In this document: positions 48,372 through 59,554 of the stretch, in pieces
Position numbering within the stretch: the stretch's first letter is position 1
Layout: each line of letters starts with the position of its first letter
Origin: Massospora cicadina
Taxonomy: Eukaryota; Entomophthoromycota; Entomophthoromycetes; Entomophthorales; Entomophthoraceae
Length of the DNA stretch: 64,000 nt
Assembly: GCA_022478985.1 (NCBI GenBank)
Contig: JAKSZP010009200.1
Span: 1 to 64,000 of the forward strand
Direction of reading: 5' to 3'
The notes under the pieces: model-generated
Database searches by the model: none
Told to the model about the DNA's origin: nothing
The model's input: only the letters and a program-made list of their open reading frames with translations
Made by a program: the position numbers and the translations under genes

Positions 48372-48725
48372 ATGGATGAAACTTTTGCTAAATCCTTGGC
48401 CATAGAGGTCACCATCTACGAAGATCTGAAGCCCATGGATGCAAAAACCTGGATGGAAGCAAGTATTGATCTTCAAAAAGCAATAAAGTACACTAAGGCA
48501 GGAGTACCATCAAAATTCTCCCAAGCTGTCAGGAGTTCAGGCCTCCTCTCAATGGAACTTATTGAATATGTGAAGCGGTTCCTAGACTTTTCAACTGCCC
48601 TTACATGGGCTTGCCATGCCCTTCCAGTTGAAATAGAACTGGAATGGTATGATGCCACGTTCTCCACCAAGGAGGCTCTGCCATGGATTGCAGCCAGGTT
48701 CAAGGCTACTGAAGCCTTGCACTGA
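48372..48725 (+). pseudogene. LINE ORF1 core fragment
   Basis: A clean 117-residue frame, the longest in the LINE region: IYEDLKPMDAKTWMEASIDL, helical, then FSTALTWACHALPVEIELEW and ALPWIAARFKATEALH. I do not recognise the fold. Its place upstream of a zinc knuckle and an endonuclease/RT suggests ORF1 (RNA-binding protein). An unrelated small host gene is not excluded but less likely, as no promoter or intron signs were seen and decayed element sequence surrounds it. Confidence 0.45.
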
Positions 48726-50258
48726 TTATATACCTGCATTACACCAGCGACTGCATATAATCTGATGAAAGCGGGTTGAACAAAAAAGAAGGCTGAAGAG
48801 TGAGGTCCTTTCTAAGATTAATCGCCAGAGGAGGCCATAAATTGGTGTACCACTGGATTAACCCCGTTGGAAATGAAATACTGGTTCTGAGAAAGCGCCA
48901 GTATCAATAAGGTTCAAGAGTGGGCTGATCTAAGGTAACAAAGCCAATCCATGGGACTCTCTGTGGCCATGAATTCGACATGGTAAAATACTAAATTCTG
49001 GTAGGACTTCGCCACACTTGTGAGGCAGCTGACTGGGATGCTGCAAGATTCACCCCTAAATTCACCCAACTGTGGATTGAACATAAAGTTTCTCCACAAG
49101 CAGCAGCGGTGATAAATTAGATCATGACTCCTGACCTCAGATGCAAATGGCTTAAAGTGAAAATTCAGATCTACCCCTTCATGACTGGAAACAGTCATTC
49201 CCAGAGCCATCCGTTGCCACCCCTTATGCTTCTGAAGTCTTGCTCCCACGGAGGCTTTCCAGTGTAATTAATCAGATGTGCCTGCTGCCATGACAAGAAT
49301 CTTCACTGACGGTGTCTCAAAGAGTGTCATTGTGAGGGACTAGTGCCAGCATAAATCAATCATGCTGGAGGCCCTACAACAGTACCTGCATCCAACGTGT
49401 AGGTCTTAAGCCTCCCTCCACTGGTACCATCTGTGGTTCTTGCTGACTGAGCCCTCAGCTGGCAAAATTTGGAGATTGGAGCATTGATGGCCAGGAATAT
49501 AACATGACGTGGTACTAACATCCACCAGGTCAAAGCTTTCTTGAACAGGGGGGTTTAGCCTCAAAGGATCGCTCAGTTGAATTATGAAGGGTAAACCCCC
49601 AACTGACGCACTAAAACCCACCCCAAAATTGAAGTCACAGCACTACGGCAGCTCAAAATCAAGAGAACTCATGGAATGAGGCCAGAAGCCGCATCAATTA
49701 CATCTGCCAACTTATTGTAGGCGGCCTTACAGATCGCCAGGCGCCTAAGTTGTACCTTGAAGATGCTATCCCAATCCACTTGTAGATAGTGGAGAAGGAT
49801 TGATCTAATTTAGTAATGTCAATTTACCTTGAACTCACGAGGTCTTGACAGGTGAGGACTTTGACCACCACTGGGTACCCAAATGTGGGTTCATTGATAT
49901 TGCAATCCCAGGGTAGCCTGACTGGAAGAAACTCCTTGGGTTGGGATCAAATACAAAGGAGCATACCTGCATATGGAACTGACCCACTACGTGAATTAAA
50001 CTACCCAGTGGGTGATGCTTCAAAATCTACCAAGCGGATTGATAGAGAATGGATACATGGGGCGATCTGGACCAGCCTCTTGTACTATAGGGAAGTTTGG
50101 TAACTTTGGCAGGCAGCGGTGGCTATATTGCAAGCCTTTGTCCTTTCACCATGGAGGCGCTCTAAAAACAACCTCCATACTTGAAGTGAATGAAATCATC
50201 CTTTCCTGATTCATCCGCCCAACCAGGCTCAGCTGAGTCATTTATATGGAACAGGAAG
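48726..50258 (+). pseudogene. LINE ORF1, broken middle part
   Basis: Short plus-strand pieces between stops, for example WDAARFTPKFTQLWIEHKVS near 49040 and an open frame 49852-50103. Consistent with a decayed ORF1 leading to the knuckle. Confidence 0.4.
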
Positions 50259-50496
50259 ATGCCAAAAAAGCTTGCATTTCTGCTATCAGACTGGCCACAT
50301 GATGGCACAATGTCACCACAAAAAAGGGGAAACCCCATCTGAGTTTGACTACAATCTGGTCAGCAGTGTCACCAAAGTTAGGACGAAAAACTTTTTCCAT
50401 CCAAAAGCCAAGAAATGGCTCCCACGGAACCTAACAGAGGTTGTGGACATAAAGCGTCAGCAGCAGGAGCTGGACGTCACCCATTTTGAAGTATGA
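50259..50496 (+). pseudogene. LINE ORF1 CCHC zinc knuckle
   Basis: HFCYQTGHMMAQCHHKK gives C-x4-H-x4-C. The first Cys of the CCHC set, three residues earlier, is Leu (TTG). The frame continues to 50496. Such knuckles bind RNA in LINE ORF1 proteins. Confidence 0.7.
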
Positions 50497-50757
50497 CAAG
50501 GGAGGCGGCCAAGAAACCTGACAAATGATGACCCTTCATAAACCCTAACCCTGAGGCATACAAAATGAACATTGGGATGTGCCTTAACCATTTGCACCTC
50601 GCTCATCACAAGTGGAGTGGATGGGTCATGAGGGGGCGCGCTAACAAAAAGCTGGCCCAAAAAATTGGTGAAGGAGAGCCAGCTGCCGCCAGCTCCTATA
50701 AATTCCATTAAGTATGCCTAACAAGAAAAAATTGGGTAAAAATCAGCATATAAATCG

Positions 50758-52028
50758 TTGGCAAAAATAAAAGCAAGTGCTGAGACCCAATCACCCTTCT
50801 TGGAGGCCAAAAAAGCTTCTTCTGCTGCTAACCCCACTGCAAAAAATACCCGTTCTTTTGAGAAACCCAAAAGCAAATCTGGTAAGCAGTCAGAGATTGT
50901 TGCCGCCAATCCTGTTCAAGCTGGAGTGACTGAAACGCTCCCAAAATTGGTGTTCAAACTGTCGCCGCTCTCAATTGACCCAGAGTTGGGGATGGCTACA
51001 CAGTTTCCAGTACACAAAATGGCCAGCAAGAAATTCCCTTGCCCTCCAACTGCCCATATAAAGCACCAATTTCCCCGCGCTCTCCCTCAGCAAACACAGC
51101 TGCCAAAGCAAAAACTTCCATTATTATTTTTGATTCATATCCTAAAAACCCCCAACCATCCTCATACTCATGGGTCAGGCAACTGAAAATTAATACAGTG
51201 ACCACAAAGGCTTGTGGTATAGCAATCATTCAAACGAGGAGGAGGAAGCTACATCATTTTAAATAAAATAGTATTATCAATATAAATTTAATTATGGAGA
51301 TAAAAAAGGAAGCCAAAAATAAATGGCACCAAAATTTAAACTGCAACGCAACAAAACATCTATGGTCCTTCCAGATTGAGTGTCAAGCCCTCTGGATGGA
51401 TCACGTGGCCATCATTGCACTGAACAAGAAATTGACCTGGTATCATGGAGGAGTCTCATTCTGGATGGATCTTAGTGGCCACAGCCACTGATCAAGAAAC
51501 TAGAAAGAGCCTCCAATTGGTAAGGTTTACACCTCACTGAAGCCCACAAATGCCAAGCTTTTAAAATTTTATCCAAAGTACCAGCTGAAGAAACAACGGT
51601 TATAGCAGGAGACCTGAAGTTTTGGATGAACGTGAGTTGGGATACGTTCTGATGAGTGAGCACTCAACTGTAAGGTTGAGGATATACTAGAGCACCTGAA
51701 CAAATAAAGGGTGTTCCTTACAATTAACAAGGAGGGCAATGACCCCGCTAACCTCACAAGGCGGTCATATAACTCTAGCAGAGCGCCCCAGACAGTTTTG
51801 CGCCTGGACTACATTCTTTTATTGTCCAACCTCAAGCTGCTGACGTCTATCAGTGAGGTCAGCATAACCTCTGAGAGTAATCATAAGATCTTCCATGTGG
51901 AGTTTGAACTGGGTGAACCTCCAAAGACCAGAGAGTGGCAGATCACACCTGCTACACTGAGAGATGAGGAGTGTCGCAGAACAATCAAAACTAACATTGA
52001 TCACTTGGTCGCTTATTTGGATCGTTAA
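50758..52028 (+). pseudogene. LINE ORF2 N-terminal region and APE-type endonuclease
   Basis: A Lys/Ser/Pro-rich frame (50758-51186) precedes endonuclease-like pieces. At about 51370-51480 there is IECQALWMDHVAIIALNKKL, and at about 51600 AGDLKFWMN, like the GDxN motif with Asn shifted. Frame 51711-52028 ends the domain: LRLDYILLLSNL matches the R-x-D-Y strand, and SNHKIFHVEFEL has Asn where the catalytic Asp of S/TDH is usual. The endonuclease would nick target DNA. Inactive. Confidence 0.7.
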
Positions 52029-52539
52029 CCAGGACTTGATCCCCTGGAATGATGGTTTTTAATTAAGGAAAAATTGAAGCACAACAGCATGAAGTTTAAA
52101 AAAAACAAAAAGCCTACAAAGTAACTGCCACTGCGAAGCATATGAAGGATGCACTGGAGATCCTGAAGCTTTCCATGTGGAACAGCAAAAACTGGTGGAG
52201 AGGGTACCACATGACACACAAGCACTATTAGACTTTAATGGACAAACAGGACTCAGAGCATTGGGTGAAAGCTACCTATCAATATCAAAGCCTAGGAGGG
52301 AAGATGACAAAGTATGACCTATATTCCCTTAAGAAAATAGATCCAAAGTCAAGTTTCAATAGGAGGAAACCCAGTTGGTCAAAGTATCCTCCAATCCTAA
52401 AGTAATGAAGAGTGATATCGAAAATTTATTATGGTGATTATTCTTGTACTTCAAGATGAGTGATTCTGCAATTAAAGCCCTTATTGACCTGGACAAACTA
52501 GCGCTTGGGGCCCGCTCACCAAATGATGGAAAATGTTAA
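52029..52539 (+). pseudogene. LINE ORF2 linker
   Basis: Pieces such as HMKDALEILKLSMWNSKNWW and KATYQYQSLGGKMTKYDLYS can be read in two frames. Helical linker between endonuclease and RT. Confidence 0.5.
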
Positions 52540-53470
52540 CTTCCAAAACACAATTGAGGAGCTTAAATGCACGTTGAAGGAGTCACCAAGGAAATCCCTG
52601 GGACCTGACAATATGTGCACAGAAATTTAAATTATTTAACATGACCGCATAGCACTAGAGTTTGTCAACCTTTTCAACTCATGCCTGTGAACTGGATGCC
52701 AGATCCATGGGGGCCAGGAGACCCAAATTGTTATCTTTTACAAGAAGGGGCTCCAACAGCAACTTTGAAACTGGCTCTCAATTGCCTTATCCAACACCAA
52801 CTACAAGCTTCTAATGCAATTTTATCAATTAACCTTATGGCAACTGCCCTGCGTACCCTCCAACATGCAGCATGGTTTCATCAGGGGACGCACCATCTGT
52901 GATAGTATTGGGGCTGTCCATAACGTGCTATAGGACATGCGAGGATCCAAACAGGGCTATCTCATGTTTCTCAACATGGAGAAGGCCTACAATTGGGTAG
53001 CATGGCCCTTATTGTATGCAGCATTGAAGGCGGTAGGTATCCACAATGCTTTCCGCTCATGGATATTGACGCTGTATTTGGGGCTGACTACCAAGGTAAT
53101 TATTGCTGAAAGCCTTACCAATGATTTCTGATCAGCCAGGGTCTCCACCAAGGCGATCCCATGTCACTGATCCTATTCAATTTTGAAGCCAACATCCTTT
53201 CAGTGGTGGCAGATGCAACACAATGGGTCTTCATCCACCCCAACTAGTGGCCGCTAAAAATGCAGCCTTCTCTAATGACACCATAGTTAGGATCAGCTCT
53301 CTGACTGACCTTCAAAGCACCAAGTAGCTTCTGAGCCTATGCCAATCAGCATCAAACGCGAAGATTAACTTGGACAAAGCTGCCAAAATGAAGATTGGTG
53401 TCCTTAATTTCAGCCCACCATCTGATTTACCGCCAATCCAAAACACCCAGATGGTCCTCTATCTCAGAAT
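52540..53470 (+). pseudogene. LINE ORF2 reverse transcriptase
   Basis: Readable RT blocks in order: KSLGPDNMCTEI (52.59 kb), FYKKG then IALSNTNYKLLM, QHGFIRGRTICDSIG (52.87 kb), YLMFLNMEKAYNWVAWPLLY (52.96 kb, block A, with the first Asp as Asn), HQGDPMSLILFNF (53.15 kb), and AFSNDTIV at 53262-53285, where the YADD box has become FSND with the last Asp kept. These are non-LTR RT motifs. Stops and frame changes between blocks. Confidence 0.88.
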
Positions 53471-54820
53471 TTTATTCAACAATAAGGGTCCAGCGGTATT
53501 TGAAATTGAACAGGAGGTATTTTCATGTCCTTTGGTCCATATGGCCTGTTAGAAACATGCATGACTCAATCTCAAGAAAAAATTGTTGGCTGTCAATGTC
53601 TTCAACTTTTTCAAACCCTGGTACATAGCCCAGTGTGATGCCAATGAGCCTGAATCTGTAGAAGAAAATAAAGACATTGCTTTGCACCTTACTCTGGTTC
53701 AAGGTGAAAGGAGCACTGATTGTTCTCAACAATCTGCTCAAACTAAAGAAAGAAGGGGAATGGGCATGCTTGATTTTGTGTCCCACACCCCAAGGATATG
53801 AGCCAAGTCCCTCCTCCATTTGATGAAAATGCACATGCGCTGCATGACCCTTGCGTGGAACATCAACTGGGCATGAGCCCTGGGTCTTTGGGAGTTAGTC
53901 TCCTATCACTACTTGCGTGCATGGATGGTGATCCACCCCAAGCTATACGCCTGATCAACCAGCTCATACTAATGGCAGTTGTGCAATTGGTCTGTGAGGC
54001 TAGGTGGTTGGTTGTTCAAATCTTTGGCACGTGATGCCAATCAAATTTGTAAGGATGAAAATTACCAAAATCTGTCATGAATTTTACAACTAGCAGGAGG
54101 AATGCATTCAAATTGGCCACAAATTCACAATTAAGGCCATCAAAATCCAATTGAAGTCAACCTCAGTTGAATATAACAAATCACTTCTGAAACCTGGGCG
54201 CAATCAACCTGTTTGACTCTGAATCCTCAGTGACTGGGTGGCTGAGGGCCACAATACTAACTACCCACTAAAGGAGTTGATTTTGGGCCTTAATTCCCAA
54301 CTAGTCACATTAAAGCAAAGGCCAGTCACCTGGCATATCCTAAACCATGCGTTCAAATCTGATAAGTATAGCAGGCCAGACTACCTGCATAAGGACTTCC
54401 CCATCTGCACTGCGCTGAATGCAGATATTGGCCACCACTATTAAAGGTGCACCGTTTTCTGAAAGTACTGGTCTATAATAAGGAACCTCCTTTCAGGTGT
54501 TGAATTGTCAGAGGAGATGCACCTGTCATCAGGCCTGTTTTTTGCATTGACCCTGAGAACATCCCTAATTCAGCTTCATGCCTTCCTCTATCATTATTGT
54601 ATATTGGTTGTATATGGCCCTAATTGCCAAAAGTTTTGGCAATGAGCGCCCCCATTACAAAGGTTTGGTGATGAAGGCAATTCAGATTCTATCCAACCAG
54701 TTTAGCAGATCAACAAATTTTCACACCTGGTCCCTGAGTGTTATAAAGCCACATGCCTGGCTTTCCATGCCAGATCACTCATCATATGTGACAAAGCAAC
54801 AAATTGATTAAGAGTTAATT
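53471..54820 (+). pseudogene. LINE ORF2 C-terminal region and 3' end
   Basis: Open pieces 53583-53801, 53798-54034 and 54238-54444, the last with GHNTNYPLKELILGLNSQLV. An RNase H motif is not evident. The 3' limit is unclear. A T/A-run pair near 54.97-55.01 kb could mark the tail region. Confidence 0.5.
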
Positions 54821-56129
54821 TCCTGTAAGCCCACATAATGCTAAAACCATGATTAGCAATGGCAGTTGCTGATCAAAAATGGTCAGAGATGCTAGCTGGC
54901 TAGTGGCCCCCTTCCCAGTCCTTTTAATCTCATATGAACCTTTATGTTCCGCCCTTCCCTCTTATTTTCTTTCATTTTTTAAAAAAAAGTGTGAAGTTTT
55001 TTTAAAAAAAATAGTTATAAGGGTAAGTTAGAGTTGTAGTTAATTCCTTGCTCAGTCTTTTTATCATCTAATATAAAATTAATTTATCAATTTCAGGTTT
55101 ATGAATTAAATATTTTAATTAGTTAATTCATTTTATTTCAATTTATACATTTAACTCATAAATTAATTCATTTAAATTTATTTTCATTCTATAAGCTTTC
55201 AGAAGTAGAAATTATGATATTAAATTATTTAGATGTATAAATAAGTAAATAAACTAAGTACTCTTTTTAAATTAAGTTAAATTAGACTAAGTATCTTAAT
55301 TGCCATTAGCTACAAACTAACAACATCTCATAAGTCTAAATCTCATCTATTAATATTATATCTATATATAATGATTTAGAAGTGCAAAAGGATATTTTGG
55401 GCTTTTACCTTGCTTTTATGAAATTCTACACCTTACACCTTTAAAGAAGATTGATATTACTTAAAATTTTTACACCTTAAAAAATTACCAATCATTCACC
55501 TTAAACCAATTGGACCTATTGAATCAATATAAAACCACCCACTGCTTGGAAACCCATCATGACTATCAAATCAGCCAATCACTTACTACTTACTAAAACA
55601 ATAAACTTGATAATTATCCAAATGTCATACAGCTTCTTAGCAAAACCATTAAAACTATTAATATAACTGAATATAAAACTTTTCAGCCAAAACAATATAC
55701 CAATTACCATTTAAAAATTTATAAATTTTTACTTCTTAAATATAAAACAATTTTTATTTATCTATACAATTAAAAAATTATGGTAGAATATTATTTTGTC
55801 ATATGAACTTAGTAACTGTGCAAATTTCATTAATTGGTTATTTTAAGAAGTGTGTTAATTAAAGGATATAAGATTCCAATGCAAACAAGATGATGAGTTA
55901 GTAAAATCAATTAAAAACAAGTTTCTCTTTCATTTTTTCTTTTTTGCAATGTACACATTTCTATACCAATTATATGATTGTGATAAAGCTTCAGTGAGTT
56001 GTTGTGCACACACCTGCAAAGGTATTTGAATTAGTACATCCAAAATTTCATAGTAATATAAAAAGTTTTATATGTAATAAATTGAAATTTTATATATTTA
56101 TAGGTAAATAGTATATTGTTACAGCTGAG

Positions 56130-56390
56130 CAGTTTGATATTCGTTAATTTGATAGTTTTAATGGTTATTCCAAGTGGTTTGTGGTTTTTGGTTGATTAAT
56201 AAGCTTGATAGTTTTAGTAAACAGTTATTGAATGGTTGATTTGATAAGTAAAAGGTTTAGGTAAGGTTTTGATAATTTTTGGTTGTCTTGATAACTTTAG
56301 TTTGGTTTTACCAATTAGTTGGTGATTGATTGATTTGGTATGTTCAACGGTTTTAGCTAAGTGGTTTAATGGTTTATCTATATATAGATA
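56130..56390. repeat. Degenerate GGTTT-rich tandem repeat, field 1
   Basis: Repeated words TTTGATA, GGTTTTA, AAGTGGTTTAATGG and TTGATTTGATAAG at roughly 45-60 bp spacing. Shared with 58270-58740. Confidence 0.6.
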
Positions 56391-58269
56391 GCTAAAACTG
56401 ATATTGCAAATGATAATTAAAATTAATAATAAAATGATGAGCTAATGTAGCTATCAATTTATTTAAAAAGTATCATGCATCTGCATTTACTTTGGTTTTT
56501 GTAATGATCAGTATTAATCATAATTGTTACATTTTGACTCAGGTTTAGATTTTCCTGATCCCAAATCAAATTGTATGAAAGAATACATGGTTTTGGTTTA
56601 GTTTGGCGCTGGGTTACGCCTCACCTGAGCCATTCTTTAGGCTCATAAGAGCCTAGTTAATGGTTTGGGTGAGGCCCCCAAAAGGCAATCTTAAAAGGTT
56701 GCATCTGATAATTCTAAAGCTTACTTTGGAATTATTTCTCTTGTGTTATCCTTCTCTCTAGATCAGGCTTTGTCTTGAACCTGTGGGGCCTTCATTACCA
56801 TGTTGAGGACTGATCTGTTTCTTGATCAACTCCACTTAGCAATCATTTATCTCAATAATAGAATAAGATTGGTTCCAGGATTTTTGGCAACCTTGCTTAC
56901 CTGCTTGTCTTTTGGTCTCATTTCAAGTGTGTTTTTCATAGTCAGACCAATCCAACTACTATTCAACTTTGCAATCAATTTTTAGTTGGAATGTTTATCG
57001 TTTGTTAGTTATAAACCTTATTGGAATAATGGCAGTTAGAAACTGGGATATTTCCATTTGTTACAGTTTTGCTTTAGACAAGAAATTGTTAAGCTCTGCA
57101 TTTTTGAGTAGTTTTCAATTGAGTTCAATTTAAGTGCTTACACCTTAGTATATATTAGTTTAAAATGTGGGGAGCCCAAGTTAGCTCTGGTTCTAAACTG
57201 GCAGGTTCCAATTAGCCACCAGAGGAACCAAGCAAATGTTGTTAGTGTGTGCCCACAATCTAGTATCTGACTAGGGCTCAACTGTTTCAGTGGGAGTATG
57301 TTGGCTGTGATGCACTTCATGCTGCATCAAATGCTCTCCAAAAAGGCAAAACTTTAAAGATTGGTAGTGAGAAGTTCTTACTTAAAAATGAACTAAGGGT
57401 AATTGAACAAAATAGGCAGTACCCTCACAAGTAAGGGCACTGTCCTTTATATAATGGATAGGTTTTGGGGGTTTACCATGCTGTTCTTGGTACTTTAGCT
57501 CTTGGGTTGGCATCCTTTTTGGCTGCAGGTTCTTGGGTCTGCACCTGAGAAAAGAGGGTCTTTTAATGAGTTGGTGCAAGAACAGAAGGTGGTGGTATCA
57601 CCATACTTCTAGTTCCCCAATTTAACTCTCTCTAAAATTTTTGAAAGGTTTTCTAAAATGAGGTGCGCTTTAGCTTTGGAGGTATGGCGCTTGATTGAAA
57701 GCAAATTTTCTAAAATATTGGAAAGTATCTGGGGAAGCAACATAAGGGAGGGGGAATTGGGTTTAGAAATTCTACCTTCTTTAGCAAAATTGAATCATTG
57801 TATCTTGTACATCATAAAATAAAAACATAAGAATTTTGAGATTTTGGGAAAATAGGTGGCAGTATTGGGAGACTTAAATGAAGTACTTTTGCTATCTTGA
57901 TGGTATAGTTTAAGGATTTCTATACTCAAGATCTTAATCCTTTCAATATACAAAATATTAGGCAGTGTGTGGGTTGAAGTGGGAGCGATTATAAAAGTTT
58001 TTAGTATAAAATTGGCCTTTTCTACTTGGAAAGGAATATTAGGCCCACCTAACTTATTGCTCTTTCTGGAAAACCCTAATAGTTAGCTTGACTATTAATT
58101 GTTCATTTATTTTTAAAACTAAAATATTTTATCTTATTTTTCTCATTATAGCTTTAAAATACTTGTTTAAGTTTTTCCCTCTAATTCATAAAATATCTGT
58201 GCCAAGTTAGGTTGAAATTAGTTCAGAGGTTTAAAAGATGATGTCACTTATATAATGATTTTTAAATAG

Positions 58270-58740
58270 AGATGTTTTGGTTATCGGTTTGATGGTATTT
58301 GATTAATCAAATAGGTTAATCTTAATGGCTGAGTGGTTGATGCGTTTTGTTCAATTCAATAGATCTGATGGTTTTGGATAAATGGTTGGTGGTTTTTTAT
58401 TGATTTGATATTTAAATTAGGGTATAACTGAGTGTTGATGAATTTTGGTTGATCTGTAAAGCTTAATTTTATTTAGATAGAAAGCTGGCAAATTTGATTG
58501 TTTCTTGCATTCAATTGGTTTTGGCCAAGTGGTTGGTAGGGTTTGGGTGATACTTAGTTTCCTTGGCTTTGCCAAGTGGTTTGATGGTATTAGAGTAAAA
58601 AATACTCAATTGGTTTGTCTAAGTGGTTAGTTGTTTTTGATTGATTTGATAAGTGCACCTGTATTGGATAAGCAGTTAGTGATAGATCGGTTTGATATGT
58701 TCAATGGTAATAAGTAAACAGCTTTGTGTTATCTATAATA
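58270..58740. repeat. Degenerate GGTTT-rich tandem repeat, field 2
   Basis: The words AAGTGGTTGGT, GGTTTTGG, TTGATTTGATA and TTCAATGG recur about ten times with irregular spacing. Same family as 56130-56390. Confidence 0.6.
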
Positions 58741-59393
58741 TAAAACCTAAGTTAATCAGTTCAAATCATCTTGTAATAAATAAACCTTAGCAACGGTGGT
58801 AACTCTGCTAGTACTTAATTATCCACAAGGGTTTTTATACTAAAGTGAGTTGCATAAGACCTGTAAATAACCCAACTGTTATCACAACAATTGAGCTGGT
58901 AGCCTTATGCAAACCAAAAGTATACTTATTACCCTCATAGGCTGATCTTGAAAGGGCATCTTTTATTGCTTAGTCAGCCCCAGCTAATTGCCGTTGAAAG
59001 AGTAAGCAGCCATGCTTAGGTACTAGGATATAATTATCCTAAAAGAGTGTGCTATATTGCTTAGTTGTAGCTAACTGCCAATTAAACAGCATAATTCAAC
59101 CATTAGGAAGTTCTAGCCAAGAATACCCAAAACAGTTGGCTATCAAGCTTGATTGCCCTCATACAAGATTAGATGTTGACTATGTAAACCAAAACACTAA
59201 TTTACTTACATAATTTATTGGCAAATATGTCAAGGTAACATTGGTTGGCAATAGCATTGTAATCAAGTTTTATCTAAAAACAATTTTAATAAAATTAATA
59301 GCAGCTATCCCTGACTAAATAACAATCAATTATCAATAAAGTAAAATAGTAATAATATGGAAAGCTCAAAATTAAAACAACTATTAATTATAA

Positions 59394-59404
59394 TAACAGA
59401 CAGT
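59394..59404 (+). repeat. SINE target-site duplication, left copy
   Basis: TAACAGACAGT (11 bp), repeated exactly at 59544-59554. Confidence 0.9.
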
Positions 59405-59543
59405 GAGGGTGGTTAGCCGAGCGGGTAAAATTGCTTCCACCCCTAGTGCAGGTTTTGAGTTCGAAACCTGTACTGGCTAGAAAACATTCTCGGTGTGGTA
59501 TATTTGTCCCAAGGTTGACCCACTTCGAATAATTTTTTTATAT
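59405..59543 (+). mobile_element. tRNA-derived SINE (139 bp)
   Basis: Flanked by an exact 11-bp target duplication. The head is tRNA-like: A-box TAGCCGAGCGGG (59414-59425), of Leu/Ser tRNA style, and B-box GAGTTCGAAACC (59457-59468), spaced about 30 bp apart as in Pol III promoters. The body after the tRNA part is unrelated, and the end is a short T-run with a few A's. It does not fold as a functional tRNA because the arms are not preserved. LINE enzymes in trans would have moved it. Confidence 0.92.
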
Positions 59544-59554
59544 TAACAGACAGT
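59544..59554 (+). repeat. SINE target-site duplication, right copy
   Basis: TAACAGACAGT, identical to 59394-59404. Confidence 0.9.

Larger units (their letters stand above)
46400..54820 (+). mobile_element. Non-LTR retrotransposon (LINE), plus strand, decayed
   Basis: ORF1-like segments with a zinc knuckle (to 50.3 kb), an APE-type endonuclease end (51.3-52.03 kb), RT (52.5-53.5 kb) and a C-terminal region (to about 54.46 kb) follow in LINE order. No LTRs were found. Stops and frame changes are many. Outer limits are uncertain, and ORF1 may combine more than one copy. Confidence 0.8.
54821..59393. other. AT-rich DNA without a recognised gene
   Basis: Open frames up to about 65 codons only. 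CpG is very rare (about 3 per kb by eye count). Holds two degenerate repeat fields listed separately. Confidence 0.7.
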
